Below are positions 6,321 to 7,915 of a stretch of 7,915 nucleotides of DNA, piece by piece. The stretch spans positions 1 to 7,915 of the forward strand of contig CALKXX010000013.1 of NCBI GenBank assembly GCA_938003725.1, given 5' to 3'. Position 1 is the first letter of the stretch, and each line of letters starts with the position of its first letter. Below the pieces are notes generated by a model. It saw nothing but the letters and a program-made list of their open reading frames with translations, made no database searches and was not told the DNA's origin. Both the position numbers and the translations under genes were made by a program. This stretch comes from an uncultured Sphingomonadaceae bacterium (GTDB lineage Bacteria > Pseudomonadota > Alphaproteobacteria > Sphingomonadales > Sphingomonadaceae).

Positions 6321-7915
6321 GATAAAGCCTCCTCAATAGCGACTTCAATTTCGGTAATGGTGAATGGTTGCCCGGAAACTTTGTTTACGGGCATCGCGTC
6401 CACCAGGAACTGGTCCCGCAAGATAGTTTTGAGCTGCCCCATGTTCATTTCCGGAACGATGATGCGATCATAGCTTTTTAGCAAATCTCCGAGATTTTTT
6501 GGCATCGGCCAGATATTGCGGATGTGAATATGGCTGACATCCTTGCCTGCGGCAGAAGCGCGCGAGACCGCCTGATGGATCGGTCCAAAAGTTGACCCCC
6601 AACCGACAACGGCGAGCTTGCCGCCCGGCTTGCCATGCGCGATATCCTGATCGGCAATGCTATCTGCAACACCAAGCACTTTGTCGCGCCGGATTTCAGT
6701 CATGGTCTGGTGGTTGGCTGGTCCATAGTCGATATGGCCGGTGTTCAGTCCTTTTTCGATCCCACCAATGCGGTGCATCAGCCCCGGTGTGCCGGGTTTA
6801 ATCCATGGCCGCGCGAGTTTTTCATCTCGGCTATATGGCATTAAGCCGCCTTCTGGCATTTTCTCCAGAAATTGAACCGGGAATGGCTCCAATGTGCTGA
6901 CGTCTGGAATTTTCCATGGCTCAGCAGCATTGGCGATATAACCATCGGTTAACAGCATGACCGGAGTCATATATTGTACAGCAATGCGGACTGCCTCAAT
7001 AGCGCAATCAAACGCATCACCGGGGGATCGTGCCGAAATAACCGGCATTGGCGCATCGCCATTACGGCCATAGACCGCCTGATAAAGATCGGATTGTTCG
7101 GTCTTGGTAGGAAGACCCGTTGACGGTCCGCCACGCTGTGAATTCACAATGACCAATGGCAGCTCGGTCATAATCGCAAGGCCCATGGCTTCGCCTTTCA
7201 GAGCGATACCGGGACCGGACGAAGATGTGATGCCCAAGCTACCCGCATAGCTCGCACCGATGGCAGCAGTTATCGCCGCGATTTCATCCTCGGCTTGAAA
7301 GGTTGTGACGCCAAACTCTTTTAGCCGCGACAAGTGATGCAAGATCGCCGAAGCCGGCGTGATCGGATACCCGCCAAAGAACATTGGCAGGCCGGCCAGT
7401 TGTGCCCCGGCGACCAAACCCTGTGAAATCGCTTCAGCACCCGTGACCGTGCGATACACGCCCGGTGTCGCCGGAGCCGCCTTGATCCGATGCGTTGGCA
7501 GATGACCACTGCCGAGACCATCCCCCGACAACTCTGCAGTTTCACCATAAGCATGGCCTGCATTAAGGGCCGCGATATTGGCTTTTGCAACGTCAGGCAG
7601 TTTGGCAAACTTTGTGTTGAGCCAGTCCACAACAGGCTGGCGATCACGTTCGAACATCCAGAGTGACAAGCCAAGCGTCCACATATTTTTGCAACGCAGT
7701 GCTTCTTTGTTACCTAGTCCAAATTCTTTGACCGCATCCAGTGTCAATTGCGAGATATCCAGTTTCAGCAATTGCCATTTAGCCAAAGACCCATCTTCGA
7801 GGGGATTATTGTCATATTTAGCTTTATCAAGATTGCGCTTCCCAAATTCACCTTCGTCAGCGATCACCAAGCCGCCGGGGCGGACTTGCTGTACATTGGT
7901 CTTCAATGCTGCTGG
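6317..7915 (-). CDS. korA: 2-oxoacid (2-oxoglutarate):ferredoxin oxidoreductase, fused gamma-alpha subunit (5' end beyond window)
   Basis: The frame is open to the window edge, showing 532 residues of a protein that is usually about 600-620 long. A TTG at 7906 is not the start: the preceding codons read Pro-Ala-Ala, continuing the family motif PAALKTN of the gamma domain. Roughly the first 85-90 residues are therefore outside the window. Visible residues 1 to about 150 are the rest of the gamma domain (PGGLVIAD, NPLEDGS, RCKNMWTLG). The alpha domain begins near GVYRTVTGAEAISQGL (152-167) and carries YPITPAS (183-189), QAEDEIAAI (207-215) and VNSQRGGPSTGLPTKTEQSDL (257-277), typical of KorA. 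TDGYIANAAEPW follows, and a C-terminal domain starts near KLAVVGWGS. KorA binds substrate and coenzyme A and forms the thiamine site jointly with KorB. No separate ferredoxin-type subunit gene is visible here. Confidence 0.95.
   Translation of the reverse strand, partial: PAALKTNVQQVRPGGLVIADEGEFGKRNLDKAKYDNNPLEDGSLAKWQLLKLDISQLTLDAVKEFGLGNKEALRCKNMWTLGLSLWMFERDRQPVVDWLNTKFAKLPDVAKANIAALNAGHAYGETAELSGDGLGSGHLPTHRIKAAPATPGVYRTVTGAEAISQGLVAGAQLAGLPMFFGGYPITPASAILHHLSRLKEFGVTTFQAEDEIAAITAAIGASYAGSLGITSSSGPGIALKGEAMGLAIMTELPLVIVNSQRGGPSTGLPTKTEQSDLYQAVYGRNGDAPMPVISARSPGDAFDCAIEAVRIAVQYMTPVMLLTDGYIANAAEPWKIPDVSTLEPFPVQFLEKMPEGGLMPYSRDEKLARPWIKPGTPGLMHRIGGIEKGLNTGHIDYGPANHQTMTEIRRDKVLGVADSIADQDIAHGKPGGKLAVVGWGSTFGPIHQAVSRASAAGKDVSHIHIRNIWPMPKNLGDLLKSYDRIIVPEMNMGQLKTILRDQFLVDAMPVNKVSGQPFTITEIEVAIEEALS
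6328..6334 (-). promoter_or_regulatory. Ribosome binding site GAGGAGG for korB
   Basis: GAGGAGG lies within the last codons of korA, 7 bases before the korB ATG at 6320. Combined with the ATGA overlap, it supports matched synthesis of the two subunits and fixes the korB start at the first of its two nearby ATGs (the other begins M4). Confidence 0.7.

Noticed and set aside
7904..7906. TTG as the start codon of the korA product
   Set aside because: The frame continues upstream to the window edge and encodes Pro-Ala-Ala before Leu-Lys-Thr-Asn, matching the interior of the family's gamma domain. The true start is outside.

Overview
The window carries seven genes, all on the minus strand, so it is read from right to left. 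It looks like ordinary chromosome of an alphaproteobacterium, and a sphingomonad-like organism is my best guess. That guess rests on the style of the photolyase C-terminus, the KorAB sequences and a base composition near half G+C. It is an impression from protein sequence, not a database result. I see no transposon, phage, tRNA, rRNA, CRISPR array or long repeat.

Layout in transcription order. (1) 7915-6317: 2-oxoacid (most likely 2-oxoglutarate):ferredoxin oxidoreductase gamma/alpha fusion subunit, korA, whose N-terminus lies beyond the window. (2) 6320-5280: its thiamine-diphosphate/iron-sulfur beta subunit, korB. (3) 5273-4332: a multi-pass membrane protein of the YdjM-like predicted metal-dependent hydrolase family. 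(4) 4335-2944: a class I CPD photolyase. (5) 2826-2038: a classical NAD(P)-dependent short-chain dehydrogenase/reductase. (6) 1975-731: a cyclopropane-fatty-acid-synthase-type SAM methyltransferase. (7) 719-1: a probable lipoprotein serine hydrolase of the beta-lactamase/6-aminohexanoate-dimer hydrolase type, cut by the window edge.

Genes 1 to 4 are packed as one unit: korA/korB and hydrolase/photolyase each overlap in an ATGA, and korB and the hydrolase gene are 6 bases apart. A 117-base gap then precedes the dehydrogenase and a 62-base gap precedes the methyltransferase. The serine hydrolase gene starts 11 bases after the methyltransferase stop. No gene-free stretch exceeds 300 bases, and neither gap contains a convincing terminator.

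KorAB oxidises a 2-oxoacid and reduces ferredoxin. The photolyase repairs UV damage with light, the CFA-type enzyme modifies membrane acyl chains and the last gene encodes a probable envelope hydrolase. Photolyase, SDR and CFA-type genes side by side recall singlet-oxygen (RpoE-ChrR) regulons of other alphaproteobacteria, but I found no matching promoter. I see no clearly novel system. The most useful second looks are the altered active-site positions in the CFA-type enzyme, a possible leaderless promoter in front of it, and the photo-oxidative grouping.
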